From positions 35,810 to 99,809 of the forward strand of contig JADJMA010000020.1 in NCBI GenBank assembly GCA_016709845.1: a stretch of 64,000 nt of DNA, in the 5' to 3' direction. The DNA comes from Flammeovirgaceae bacterium. Lineage in GTDB: Bacteria; Bacteroidota; Bacteroidia; Cytophagales; Cyclobacteriaceae. Below are positions 41,564 through 51,570 of the stretch, in pieces. The notes below the pieces were generated by a model that was given only the letters and a program-made list of their open reading frames with translations, made no database searches and was not told the DNA's origin. Every line of letters starts with the position of its first letter. The stretch's first letter is position 1. Both the position numbers and the translations under genes were made by a program.

Positions 41564-42769
41564 AGTTTTGAAATTGAAAGTGAGCTAACTTTAATATTCT
41601 TATCCTGATCATCGGTCCACGCGAAAATTAGTTGATCCCCTGCCTTTGTCATCTGCGGAAAGCCACTTGATCTGGTGCCTGAACTGTTGGCCACTTCGAT
41701 AGACTTATCTATCATTCCATCCTTATGAACAACTCGTGCTTTAATTTTTGAGCCCTCCATCCAACTTACCATGGCTTTATCACTTCCCAACATTGCAATA
41801 TCCACCCGGCCAATGGTCTCTCCTTCATCGATTCGGACTGGTTTATCAAAAGTGGCGCCACCATCCGGAAGAGAATGATACATTAACATGTGCCGAGTCA
41901 CTCGCTGCCGTAAACCAGGCAACTGCCAAGGTATTTTCATAATTGGAAATACGCGGCCCATTAACCGGGCAACCTGCAATCTTCCAGCGATCTTCGTGCA
42001 CAGGCTGTGGCTTGGTCCATTCGTTATTAATTAAGCGAACGATTGACATATCCCGAATCTCCTCATCCGAACGATCGCGATACACGACTACTGGTCCGTT
42101 GGAGGTAATCGCAGCAGTAGTTTGGCAGCAGTCGCATGTTTTGTTGTCAAGCTCCCATTCGTTAAGCCGATTTCCATTTGTATCAATAACAGCAGCACGC
42201 AAACTCATAGCACCTTGATGCCCATTATGTTGATCTCCTTCCATTCCCTCCATAACCGTATTCCTACCATCCAGCCACGCTATAAAAAAATTATCCCCAT
42301 AAGGAAGTATGGTTACGAATCCATGTTCCGCCTGTTTACCGTCTGTGTTAAGTAAAAATGGTTTACTCCAATCGTTCCCATCCAATGATTTTACGAGGGC
42401 CACATCATAGGCATACGTACTTGTGCCACTTCGTTCTAAATAATGCGCCAGAAAATTATTGTTGTTAACAGCCAGCATGGGATAATCAGCCCAATTCACA
42501 AACCATGAACTGCCCGAGGCAATCTTTGTTGGTTCCGTCCACTGATTATTTTCCAATCGTGAGAACTTGAAATAATTGATTGTGTCTTGCTTTTCAATCC
42601 ACGAAAGATAAACCTGATTTTTCGAATCAGTAAATAAAAATGGTTCGGCTGCTGGCGATGTTGCAGGGCCACTTAGCGAATTGACGTGGATCATTTCGGA
42701 ATTCGCTCTGCGATCAGTTGAGCAACCAATGCCAATCAACATAAAACAAAAATAAAGAAGCTTATTCAT
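41560..42769 (-). CDS. BNR/sialidase-like lipoprotein (frameshifted)
   Basis: About 403 residues. The signal peptide MNKLLYFCFMLIGIGC gives a lipoprotein. The body is a beta-propeller of the exo-sialidase/BNR type: FTDSKNQVYLSWIEKQDT, SLDGNDWSKPFLLNTDGKQ, VVYRDRSDEEIRDMSIVRL, FAWTDDQDKNIKVSSLSI. A break near 41870 joins two frames. It contains two cysteines in NKTCDCCQTTAAI, which may bind metal, fitting the copper context, but that is inference. No sialidase catalytic residues are evident. It overlaps the thioredoxin gene by eight bases and DUF2911 by four. Confidence 0.78.
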
Positions 42770-43220
42770 TCGTATCGATTATAGATTTAATTAAAGCATG
42801 ATTTGCCTCATCATTCCACTCACGAAAACCGGCAGCATCAAAGCGCAATTCACCTTGTGCATTAAAAATAAACGTAGTAGGTAATGCTTGAATATTCAGT
42901 GCTTCTAAATTATTGGAATGAACATATTCAAATTTAAAGGGTTGCTTATTCTTAAATTTTTCAATCTGTTCCTGGCTTTCATTGGATGCAAATAAAAAAA
43001 CAATCGGCTGATCTTTGAATTCAGCCATTGCCAATTCGATAGTTGGCATTTCCTGAAGACAAGGTCCGCACCAGGTAGCCCAAAAATTAATAAAGACAGT
43101 CTTCCCTTTATATTGAGATAAGTCAATCGCCTTACCGGATAGATCAGTAAGAGAAATATCATCCATACTAATCCTTATCAGAGTCACCTTTTTGCTTGAG
43201 GTACAAGCAACAAAATGCAA
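42762..43220 (-). CDS. TlpA/ResA-type thioredoxin-like protein
   Basis: A 152-residue extracytoplasmic thiol-disulfide oxidoreductase. The active site WATWCGPCLQEMPTIELAMA is intact, with NIQALPTTFIFNAQGEL carrying the cis-Pro. The apparent start is a TTG at 43220 giving MHFVACTS, a lipobox with a very short signal. In-frame hydrophobic codons continue upstream (IIFCCVL), so the real start may lie earlier, hidden by a missing base. It probably reduces metal-site or c-type protein thiols in this operon. Confidence 0.85.
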   Translation of the reverse strand: MHFVACTSSKKVTLIRISMDDISLTDLSGKAIDLSQYKGKTVFINFWATWCGPCLQEMPTIELAMAEFKDQPIVFLFASNESQEQIEKFKNKQPFKFEYVHSNNLEALNIQALPTTFIFNAQGELRFDAAGFREWNDEANHALIKSIIDTNE

Positions 43221-43250
43221 TACACAACAAAATATAATGCGGGTTATAGG

Positions 43251-43859
43251 TTAGTTTAATTGTTCTTCAATTGATCCGCAAGAAAGCATTTTATCTCCAA
43301 AATATGGATTGCGAATAGCAGCATTATCACTCAACCAATAAGCACCTGAATTATTAAATGCCATCGGGCAATACTCGTAATAGGCTGTTGTGCCGCCAAG
43401 TCCGTAGGCTTTAATCGTTTTATAAAGCTCATCCGATAAATTTTTGAAAGCCGAACGCTGGGCTTCAATTTCAGATTTGCTTTGCATATCCTTTATTGCC
43501 TGTTTCAGATTTTTTTGATATACCATCCAATCATTATGAGGAGCATCGGTCAACAATGTCATATCTACTTTCGCCAACGCCTGCTCTACTTTTTCAGCTT
43601 CGGCTTTTACTTTGGCAGCATCTGATGCAACAAACGCATCCTTTAAAGCGACATAGTTTGTAAACACCAACGCTATTTGTTTTTGAAATTGCCCATCCAC
43701 TTCAAATTGTGGTTTGGAAGTTGCCGGTTGTGCTTCAACAACCGCTGCTTCCTGATGTTCCATCGTATGCTCTTCCATTTTCTTTGTTCCGCAATTAATT
43801 ACGGAAGCCAACAGCACTCCTGTCATTGCGAATTTTAAAAATTGTGATTTGATTTTCAT
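43251..43859 (-). CDS. DUF3347 lipoprotein
   Basis: Intact 202-residue protein with signal peptide and lipobox (GVLLASVINCGTKK). The helical DUF3347 domain (residues 55-200) has FTNYVALKDAFVASDAAKVK, KNLSDELYKTIKAYG and the conserved EYCPMAFNNSGAYWLSD. DUF3347 is often found fused to, or next to, CusB-type adaptors. The CPM motif echoes the metal-binding CPMH of those adaptors, so copper binding is plausible. It follows CusB2 by 27 bases. Confidence 0.9.
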   Translation of the reverse strand: MKIKSQFLKFAMTGVLLASVINCGTKKMEEHTMEHQEAAVVEAQPATSKPQFEVDGQFQKQIALVFTNYVALKDAFVASDAAKVKAEAEKVEQALAKVDMTLLTDAPHNDWMVYQKNLKQAIKDMQSKSEIEAQRSAFKNLSDELYKTIKAYGLGGTTAYYEYCPMAFNNSGAYWLSDNAAIRNPYFGDKMLSCGSIEEQLN

Positions 43860-43886
43860 GTTTATTAAGTTAGAGTTATAAATTTA

Positions 43887-45092
43887 TTAATGTATATGTG
43901 TGGACGACATGTCCATCATAGGATCCATGTCTTTTTTTAGAACTAATTCGCTATATAATAGATAGGCTCCGGTGGCAACTACCTTCTCCCCTGCTGAAAG
44001 ACCAGCCGTTATTTCAATGGAATCAAAATTTTCAATTCCGGTTTGTACCACACGCGGAGCAAATGTATTCTTATCGGTTTGAACAAACACATGCGTTCCA
44101 CGTCCATCCCTAATAACTGCATCTGTTGGTATTGTGATGGAATGCTTTTGTGAATGTTTTAACAGCACCTGTGCCGATTGGCCCGGTTTCAATTTCAATG
44201 TTGGGTTTGGCAGCGTAGCGCGGACAATCATTATCTGAGTGCCTGCGCGCAACTCAGGACTTAGAAATATTACGGTGGCCTCAGCCGAAGTTTTAATGCC
44301 AGCAGTTTGAACACTCACCTTATCACCTCTCTTGATATATTCAGCTTCCTTTGCATACAATTCTGCTTCTACCCAGAGTTGAGCATTGTTTTCAATTTTA
44401 TAAAGCAGCGAACCTTCACTTACATAGTTTCCTTCATTAGCATATACTTCTTTTATAATCCCCGAAATGGGTGACTGAAAGGTTATACGATCCTTAAGGT
44501 TTCGTTCATTCAATGCTGATACCTGTTCCTTGGATAGTCCATACAGCAACAACTTTTTCTCCGCAACTTCATAGAATAATTTGTAGCGCAGCTCACTCAA
44601 CCGCTCATATTGCACTTTTGCCATCAGATATTCTTTCTGAAGCGTTAGCAACTCTTCACTGTACAATTCATATAATGCATCACCCTTTTTGACTTCCTTT
44701 CCACTTTCTTTGAAATGAAGTCTTTCAATTCTACCCGAAGTACGGGCACTCACCGTTTCTGTAAAATTTTCATTAATCGCCAGCCAAGCATTGATTGGAA
44801 CAGTTTGACCGATAGTTCCCATGCTAACTTCTTGTAGGGTAACATTGGCTAACTTAATCTGAGTATCACTCAACATAAGCTCGAGGTTATTCGCTGCTAC
44901 AGTTTCTGTTTTAAGTACCAAATCCATTCCACAAACCGGGCATTGGCCTGGCGTATCCCTGATAACCGTTGAATGCATGGGGCACGTATATTGAGCAGAT
45001 GCGTTATGGTGGGTAGCAATGTCTTGATCACTTTTAACAGCACATGCGTATAAAAGCAAAAAAAGAATAATGTAAATGGGTAACTGCTTCAT
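43887..45092 (-). CDS. cusB: RND efflux periplasmic adaptor (CusB-type), second copy
   Basis: Intact 401-residue membrane-fusion protein. After a lipoprotein signal (LLLYACAV) comes a heavy-metal-binding domain YTCPMHSTVIRD...CPVCGMDLV. Then the lipoyl/barrel-sandwich domain (RTSGRIERLHFKESGKEVKK, SPISGIIKEVYANEGNYVSE), the alpha-hairpin between them, and the beta-barrel (RGDKVSVQTAGIKTSAEATV). The C-terminal end, HSSTHIH-like (DMSSTHIH), is histidine-bearing. It starts one base after the end of the first adaptor gene. It couples CusA to the TolC-type pore and collects periplasmic copper or silver. Confidence 0.92.
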   Translation of the reverse strand: MKQLPIYIILFLLLYACAVKSDQDIATHHNASAQYTCPMHSTVIRDTPGQCPVCGMDLVLKTETVAANNLELMLSDTQIKLANVTLQEVSMGTIGQTVPINAWLAINENFTETVSARTSGRIERLHFKESGKEVKKGDALYELYSEELLTLQKEYLMAKVQYERLSELRYKLFYEVAEKKLLLYGLSKEQVSALNERNLKDRITFQSPISGIIKEVYANEGNYVSEGSLLYKIENNAQLWVEAELYAKEAEYIKRGDKVSVQTAGIKTSAEATVIFLSPELRAGTQIMIVRATLPNPTLKLKPGQSAQVLLKHSQKHSITIPTDAVIRDGRGTHVFVQTDKNTFAPRVVQTGIENFDSIEITAGLSAGEKVVATGAYLLYSELVLKKDMDPMMDMSSTHIH

Positions 45093-45093
45093 A

Positions 45094-46363
45094 TCACTTT
45101 ATAATTTTTATGAATCCTTCACTGTCCATGAGGTAATGTGCATCTATAGCAACTTCATCACCCGAAGTAAGTCCACTAATAATTTCAATTGAGCCATCGG
45201 CTTGAAAACCAACTTCAACTTTTTTAGGCCTAAACTGATCTTGCTCTTTGATAAAAATAACTTGCTCCATTCCGAGATCAAGCACGGCAGACTTAGGCAA
45301 TCATAGCGAGCTTTTCCCCGCAAGACTAACAGCACCTTTTACCAGCTGTCCGATTAGCAACTTACTATTTTTGCTATAGGACCTAATTCTTACAAAGTCC
45401 TTAAATTGTTCAGTAAATGGTTCTATGAAATCTACTTTTGCTTTCATGCTTTCATTTTCAACGGCCAATACAATTTCATCACCCTTTTTAATAGATTCAG
45501 CGTCTGCCGTTGGAAGTTCAAATTCAGTCCAGGTTGCATTTGCGCTCACAATCTTAAAAAGCGCCTGACCAGTATCTACATAACTTCCTTCTCTCGGTAA
45601 ACTCGCAGAACTTACATTTACTGAAGGTTGATTTCCACTAACCTTCGCAGAGCTCATACCCATACTGCCCGAACTTGATACTGATGCTGGTACAGGGCTT
45701 GATTGCAACGCTGGTGACTGTTCGTCCACTGTCACATATCCATCATAAGGGCTATAAATTGAAAAGTGGCATTTACTTTTTGGGTTTCAACTAACTCAGC
45801 CACTTGCTTTTCAGTAGCACCCAGAAATTTCAATCTGCTAATAGCACCATCAATCAGAAGCCTATTCTCTTTATCGTTCTGAATCAGATAAACAAATTCA
45901 CGCTGCGCACTTATCAACTCCGGACTATATACTTCTGCTATCTTCATGCCTTTCGTTACAGGTTGAAAATTGTATTTCAAGTAGACTTTTTCTAAGCGCC
46001 CTCCAATACGAGCCGGAATAACATAGATACTTCGGGTGTCATAGGTAACTATACCCAATAACTCCTTTGTAACAGGAATTGATTTGTACTCGCCACGAAT
46101 TGTATTTATAGAAGCAGTGACAACCTCGTTAGAGATTTAGTTAATCGGTTTAGTTCCTTTGATATAACTACCTCTTCACCTTCCCGTGCTTTCCGCCCAA
46201 GATCCATTCCGCACACCGGGCAAGTACCGGGTTTATCTGAAACAACTGTTGGGTGCATGGGGCAGGTGTAGGTTTCGCCTTGATGGGCAGAATCACGTGA
46301 AGAACATGCAAGAAGCATGACTACAAGAATTGACAATTGACAATTGACAATTATCCGTTGCAT
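45094..46363 (-). CDS. cusB: RND efflux periplasmic adaptor (CusB-type), first copy (frameshifted)
   Basis: About 423 residues in four pieces, with breaks near 46110, 45733 and 45300. The preferred start is the ATG at 46363, one base after the TolC-gene stop, giving MQRIIVNCQLSILVVMLLAC. The heavy-metal-binding domain YTCPMHPTVVSD and CPVCGMDLGRK is present, then IPARIGGRLEKVYLKYNFQP, REGSYVDTGQALFKIVSAN and the C-terminal VDAHYLMDSEGFIKI. The signal-peptide codons contain a tandem AATTGAC repeat. Two consecutive adaptors in one operon suggest a hetero-oligomer or metal-specific division of labour. Confidence 0.88.
46328..46352 (-). repeat. Tandem heptamer (AATTGAC)3 inside the CusB signal-peptide codons
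   Basis: Three exact AATTGAC units plus AATT. On the coding strand this is a GTCAATT repeat encoding part of IIVNCQLSIL, the hydrophobic core of the first adaptor's signal peptide. Confidence 0.85.
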
Positions 46364-46364
46364 A

Positions 46365-47630
46365 CTATTTCTCAATTTCTCTCTCATAGCTTACAATCAT
46401 TGAATAGTAATCCTGCATTTTTTCCAAATATTCCATCTGTGCCATGTTCATGGCCTCCCACGCATCAATTAAAATCGGCAATTGTTCGCGATTTTCTTCG
46501 TAGGATAACATGAGTGTTTCATAGTTTTTGCGTAGCGCTGGAATTATTTTTTCCTGATAATTGGATAGCTGTTGTTGCATGCGCTTGAGTTGCGTTGCCA
46601 TTCCCGTGATCATTCCTTTCGCTTCCAACAAAATTCCGGCTTGCTCCTTCTTCATGGCTTCAATCTCATAATTCATTCCTGCTACATCCGACTTGTAGGT
46701 TTTCGAAGTCCAGGGCACGATCGGTATAGAAACCATAGCCATCAGTGAGAATTGCATCGGCATGTTGCCAAGGGGCTGCATGTGCTCGTAACGGATTCTG
46801 AAATCAGGCTTTGCCTGCGACTTTTGAAGTAATTGGTTTTGAAGCATTACTTCTATCGATCGATTGATCTGTTGTATATCACTTCTGTTAACGTTTAATG
46901 AAGCTGTGTCATTTACAATCTGATTTACATTAAAGGTTATTGGTGTCAACGTATCTACCTTAATAGGTTCGTCTGATTTCATGTTCATTAATGCCTTTAA
47001 GCGATATTCTTTCTCTGAAATTTCTGATTGAGTCATCAATACCGAGTTCTGAACTTCATATAACCTGCCTTCGGCTTTATAAATATTTCCAAGGCTTCCT
47101 TGATTGTATGGATAGCGTAACCGAGCAAGCTCCAACATTAATTCAACTATGTGCTGATTCTCTTTTAGCACATGCAATTTTTTGTCAAGCACCAGCCACT
47201 CATAATACAAAGTCTTAGCTTCCGATCGTAGTTTATTGTATTGAATGGATCTTCCTTTCTCTTCCACGCTTGCGCGTGATGAAAAGTAGTTTCGTTTAGC
47301 ATTCAGCTTGGCAGGGTTGGGAATATCCTGCTCTATGTTAAACATGATCATTCCCTTATCGCGTTCACTCATAACTTCCTGTCCGGGATAAGGAACCCAG
47401 TATGGCCCTGCACCAACCATCGGAGCCATCCAACCTTTTGCGCCTTCCGTGTAGGCATTCATGGCATTTACCCGCTTCTCAAACTGCTGCAGCATAGGAT
47501 TTTGCTGATCGATAGCAGACAATACACTATCTAAAGTGATTACCTGCGCATGGACAGAATTTATTATGCTTAGAATTAAAATTGTCAATTGACAACTGAC
47601 AAGTGACAAGTGTTTAGTGCTTCGTTTCAT
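46365..47630 (-). CDS. TolC-family outer-membrane efflux protein (CusC-type)
   Basis: Intact 421-residue protein with a signal peptide (LVSCQLTILILSIINSVHAQ). The long helical bodies of TolC proteins are clear: AYTEGAKGWMAPMVGAGPYW, RSEAKTLYYEWLVLDKKLHV, QLKRMQQQLSNYQEKIIPAL, DAWEAMNMAQMEYLEKMQDY. It makes the outer-membrane exit of the metal efflux pump. Its start lies inside the end of the CusA gene (17-base overlap), and its stop is one base from the CusB start. Codons 7-13 are built from a degenerate heptamer repeat. Confidence 0.9.
   Translation of the reverse strand: MKRSTKHLSLVSCQLTILILSIINSVHAQVITLDSVLSAIDQQNPMLQQFEKRVNAMNAYTEGAKGWMAPMVGAGPYWVPYPGQEVMSERDKGMIMFNIEQDIPNPAKLNAKRNYFSSRASVEEKGRSIQYNKLRSEAKTLYYEWLVLDKKLHVLKENQHIVELMLELARLRYPYNQGSLGNIYKAEGRLYEVQNSVLMTQSEISEKEYRLKALMNMKSDEPIKVDTLTPITFNVNQIVNDTASLNVNRSDIQQINRSIEVMLQNQLLQKSQAKPDFRIRYEHMQPLGNMPMQFSLMAMVSIPIVPWTSKTYKSDVAGMNYEIEAMKKEQAGILLEAKGMITGMATQLKRMQQQLSNYQEKIIPALRKNYETLMLSYEENREQLPILIDAWEAMNMAQMEYLEKMQDYYSMIVSYEREIEK
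47587..47612 (-). repeat. Degenerate heptamer tandem inside the TolC-type signal-peptide codons
   Basis: Units AATTGAC, AACTGAC, AAGTGAC, then AAGTG. They encode part of HLSLVSCQLTI in the signal peptide. This is the same seven-base unit as at 46328, about 1.2 kb away. Confidence 0.8.
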
Positions 47631-50600
47631 ACACTTCTATTTTTCCAAGTTTCCGTAATTCATATTCTTTTGCCATCAAAAAGATGAGTGGCGTAACCAA
47701 TAAGATGTGCGTGCTTGATGTAAGCACACCACCAATCATAGGCAGCACAATGGGCTGCATTACATCACTACCCACACCTGTTGACCAAAGCACTGAATAA
47801 GACCAAAGAGGGACACGCATACTGTCATAATTTTTGGCCGTAAGCGTTTGGCAGCTCCGGCAATCACATACTCTCGTAGCCCCTCGTTCGAAATAGTTTC
47901 TCGTGAGTTGCCCTTTAGTTTTACTAATTGCTGCATTGCATCATTCAAATAGATCACCATCACCACACCAGTCTCCACAGCAATTCCAAAGAGCGCAATA
48001 AAACCAACCGCCACAGCTACCGATAAATTAACACCATAGAAATAAACTAAGTAAGCACCACCAATTAAGGCGAAGGGCACGGTGATTAAACTTAAGAAGG
48101 CTTCGCGAATAGATTTGAATGCCAGGTAAAGCGAAATGAAGATGACTAATAAAACAATGGGCAAAATATAAAGCAGCGTTTGCTTACCGCGAATCATATT
48201 TTCATACTGTCCACTCCATTCCAGGTGATAGCCATTGGGTAAAACTCCCATCTCGGCATTTAGTTTTTCAACGGCTTCGCTCACTGTAGTGCCAAGATCC
48301 CGATCGCGAACATTAAAAAGAACGGCCCCGCGCAGCATGGCATTCTCGCTGGTGATCATGGGGGCCATCTTCGAAATAGATTTCGGCAACAGAAGAAAGC
48401 GGCACATTGCCGAGTGCTGGTGTTTTAAGTGGAATCCGTTTTAGGTTATCGATACTATTGCGATAATCCTGTGCAAGGCGAACTCCAATGCTAAAGCGCT
48501 GCCTACCTTCAATGGTCTGACCAATGGGCGAACCACCAATCGCTGATTCAACAATCATATTTACATCATCAACCGTTAATCCATAGCGACCTAATGCTTC
48601 GCGATTAATATTCACGGTTAGATATTTTCCACCAGTTATCGGATCAACATATAAATCTTTAACACCGGGTATGTTGGCCAAAGAATTTTTACTCGTTGCG
48701 AAAGTGAATAAATACTATCGAGATTTTGACCATACACTTTTACGCCCACATCGGTACGGATACCCGTAGCCAACATGTTGATGCGGTTAATGATCGGCTG
48801 TGTCCAACCATTAACTACACCTGGTATTTGAAGTTTTGCATCTAACTCGTTTATAATATCCTTCTTGGTGATCCCGGCACGCCATTCTGTTTTTGGCTTC
48901 AATAAGATGATCGTTTCGATCATTGAGATTGGGGCATTGTCAGTTGCTGTGCTTGCGCGACCTGCTTTTCCTAACACCTTATCCACTTCGGGCACATCTT
49001 TGATAATTTTATCCTGCACTTGCAAAATGCGTTTTATCTCTTCGTTTGAAATATCAGGCAGTGTTACTGGCATGAACAAGATCGACTGTTCATCGAGTGG
49101 CGGCATAAATTCACTTCCCAAACTAAAGAGCAAGGGTACGCTTACTGCTAATGCCAGAATATTAACGCCAATAGTTGTCTTTCGCCAGTTCAGACAAACG
49201 CGTAATATGGGTTCATAAATTTTTTCGAAAACCCGATTGATTGGATTCCGATTTTCACTTCTGAATTTCCCTTTCATCAGAAATGAAATAATAACCGGGG
49301 CGAGTGTGACAACCAGCAGCGCATCAACGATCAAAATAAATGTTTTGGTATACGCGAGCGGGTGAAAGAGTTTCCCCTCCTGACCGGTAAGCATAAACAC
49401 AGGCAAAAAGGAAGTGATGATAATAACAGTTGAATAGAATACTCCGCGCGAAACTTGCTTGCTCGACTTCTCAATGATTTCAAGTCGCTCGTGCTCGGGT
49501 ATTGGCGTATAACTTTTTTTTGCTGCCATCTTATGATTCTTTATTAAGTTCTTCAAATCGGTGCGATAAGTTCTTGTATGAATTCTCGGCCATAATAATT
49601 CCGTTATCGACTATTACGCCAATCGCCAAGGCAATTCCCGTAAGGGACATGATGTTGGAGGAAATATCGAATGCGTTTAAAAAAATGAAGCTGGCAGCAA
49701 TGGTGATCGGGATTTGAATAATAATGCTTACCGCACTTCGCCAATGAAATAAGAAAATGATTACGATGAGTGAAACCACAACCATTTCCTCAATCAACGT
49801 TGTTTTAATAGAAGAAATCGATTCTTCAATCAACTCACTGCGATCATAAACAATATTAAATTTCATTCCTTGCGGAAATCCCTTGGCTACTTCTTCCATC
49901 TTCTTCTTAACACGCGTAATCACCTCATCCGCATTCTCGCCATAGCGCATCACAACAATCCCTCCTACTACCTCACCGGTTCCATCATAATCAAAAATGC
50001 CTAACCGCGATTCGCCTGTCATTTGAACTGTTGCCACATCCTTAATTTTAATGGGTACGGTATTGATGGTCGTAACAGCAATATTTTCAATCTCCTCAAT
50101 TGATTTTAAATAGCCGGTTGTTTTAATGATGTAGCCAATGTCATTGATTTCAAATTTGCGCCCGCCCGCTTCATTGTTGTTTGACCGAACTGCGCTGATT
50201 ACTTCGGGCACGGAAAGGTTGTAGTAATTCAGTCGGTTGGGGTTTAGTGTTACCTGGTATTGTTTTTGAAATCCTCCATACGAAGCGATCTCACTTACCC
50301 CCTGCACATTTTGCAAAGCAAACTTCACATACCAATCCTGAATAGCGCGCTGCTCACCGAGATCCATGCCTGGAGCATCGAAGGTGTACCACAACACATG
50401 GCCAACACCCGTGCCGTCAGGGCCCAGTGTGGGCACTATTCCATCCGGTAATAACCGGCTTGCATAATTCAAGCGTTCCAACACACGCTCGCGTGCCCAA
50501 TACACATCGGTATCATCATTAAAGATTACGTACACGAAACTCATTCCAAACATGGAGTTGGCGCGCACATACTTTACTTGCGGCATGCCCTGAAGATTAG

Positions 50601-50811
50601 TCACCAACGGATATGTAATCTGGTCTTCAATAATCTGCGGACTGCGTCCCATCCATTCAGTAAAAACAATTACTTGATTTTCTGAAAGATCGGGGATCGC
50701 GTCAATCTTACTGGTTTGCACCGAATGATAACCCCAGCCAAATAGTCCGGCTGCTATCAGCAGAATCAAAATGCGATTGCGAAGTGAAAAGGAAATTAAA
50801 TTCTCGATCAT
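47614..50811 (-). CDS. cusA: CusA/CzcA-family heavy-metal RND efflux pump (frameshifted)
   Basis: About 1066 residues in five overlapping pieces, with breaks near 49545, 48670, 48355 and 47800. The N-terminus MIENLISFSLRNRILILLIA is the usual HAE2 start. SGLTGIALAIGVIVDNGIIM-type sequence (SLTGIALAIGVIVDNGIIMA) marks helix 4 with the proton-relay Asp; the periplasmic QVTLNPNRLNYYNLSVPEVI and LGSEFMPPLDEQSILFMPVT follow, and FIALFGIAVETGVVMVIYLN is helix 10. Proton-driven export of Cu+/Ag+ or a divalent metal; the copper neighbours favour Cu/Ag. Confidence 0.93.
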
Positions 50812-50894
50812 AGATAAATAGTATTAAGTAGGAAGACATAAGCATTAAATCAATACTTAGTCGATGCACGCGTGTGCAGACTTAATCTATTATC

Positions 50895-51307
50895 TTAAAT
50901 GAGGAAGGACTGAACCTGAATGGTTATGTCGCGATTAATTACCGGTGGCGAGTAATGCAGAAATTGAAATTCTGACGCGGTGTTTGGTGTTACTGAAATT
51001 GTTGCAATCAATGGTAATTCAACTACCCAAAATGCTTGCTGAAGTTGTAATGATGTTGACTCCTGCGCTTTAAAAAATTTTTGCCTTCAAAGGTAAGTTG
51101 ATCTTCTTTGCAACAGGTTTTCTTTTAGCTATTGATTGATGACAGGCTGGAACAGTGGCTAACTCCATGCACAAGCCTCTGCTTTTTCTATTACAGAAAC
51201 ATTCTGTACATGCCCCCACAGGCGTGCATATTAACCGTAAAGCTACTCGATGAAATAAGCACGAGCACGGCTAATAGGCTGGAGAATATGGTATTAATAA
51301 ACTTCAT
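50895..51307 (-). CDS. HYC_CC_PP-family small secreted protein (several frameshifts)
   Basis: About 138 residues, hidden by at least four single-base losses. The signal peptide MKFINTIFSSLLAVLVLISS leads to FTVNMHACGG (HAC here instead of the family's HYC). Later frames give VIEKAEACAMELATVPACH, then KPCCKEDQLTFEGKNF (the CC motif), QLQQAFWVVELPLIA, and HYSPPVINRDITIQVQSF (the PP motif) to the TAA at 50895. An ATG at 51313 is an alternative start. The family is encoded next to copper efflux genes in Bacteroidota; the cysteines may bind metal. Confidence 0.78.
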
Positions 51308-51352
51308 CAACATGCAAATGTAAAGAATTTTACGAAATTCAATGCAGCTCCC

Positions 51353-51559
51353 TTATATCGCCTCGCCTTTATAGCCCGCTTTTTTAAGAGCTTCTATTAC
51401 TTTTTGATCGGAAACATCTGTCTTTATGGTCAATATCCGGGTCGGATCAGTTAGATCAACTTGCCAATTACCAGCGCCCGCAGTCTCATTCAAGTAAGGT
51501 GTGATTTTTTCAACACAGGCAGAACACTTCACATTGGTTTTTAATTTTAAATCACTCAT
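51353..51559 (-). CDS. Heavy-metal-associated (HMA) domain copper chaperone, CopZ-like
   Basis: Intact 68-residue single HMA domain. The metal motif is KCSACVEKI (CxxC) in the first loop, then LNETAGAGNWQVDLTDPTRI and EALKKAGYKGEAI, the beta-alpha-beta-beta-alpha-beta fold. It should hand Cu+ to CopA, whose end is 12 bases upstream on the same strand. Confidence 0.92.
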   Translation of the reverse strand: MSDLKLKTNVKCSACVEKITPYLNETAGAGNWQVDLTDPTRILTIKTDVSDQKVIEALKKAGYKGEAI

Positions 51560-51570
51560 ACTATTATATT

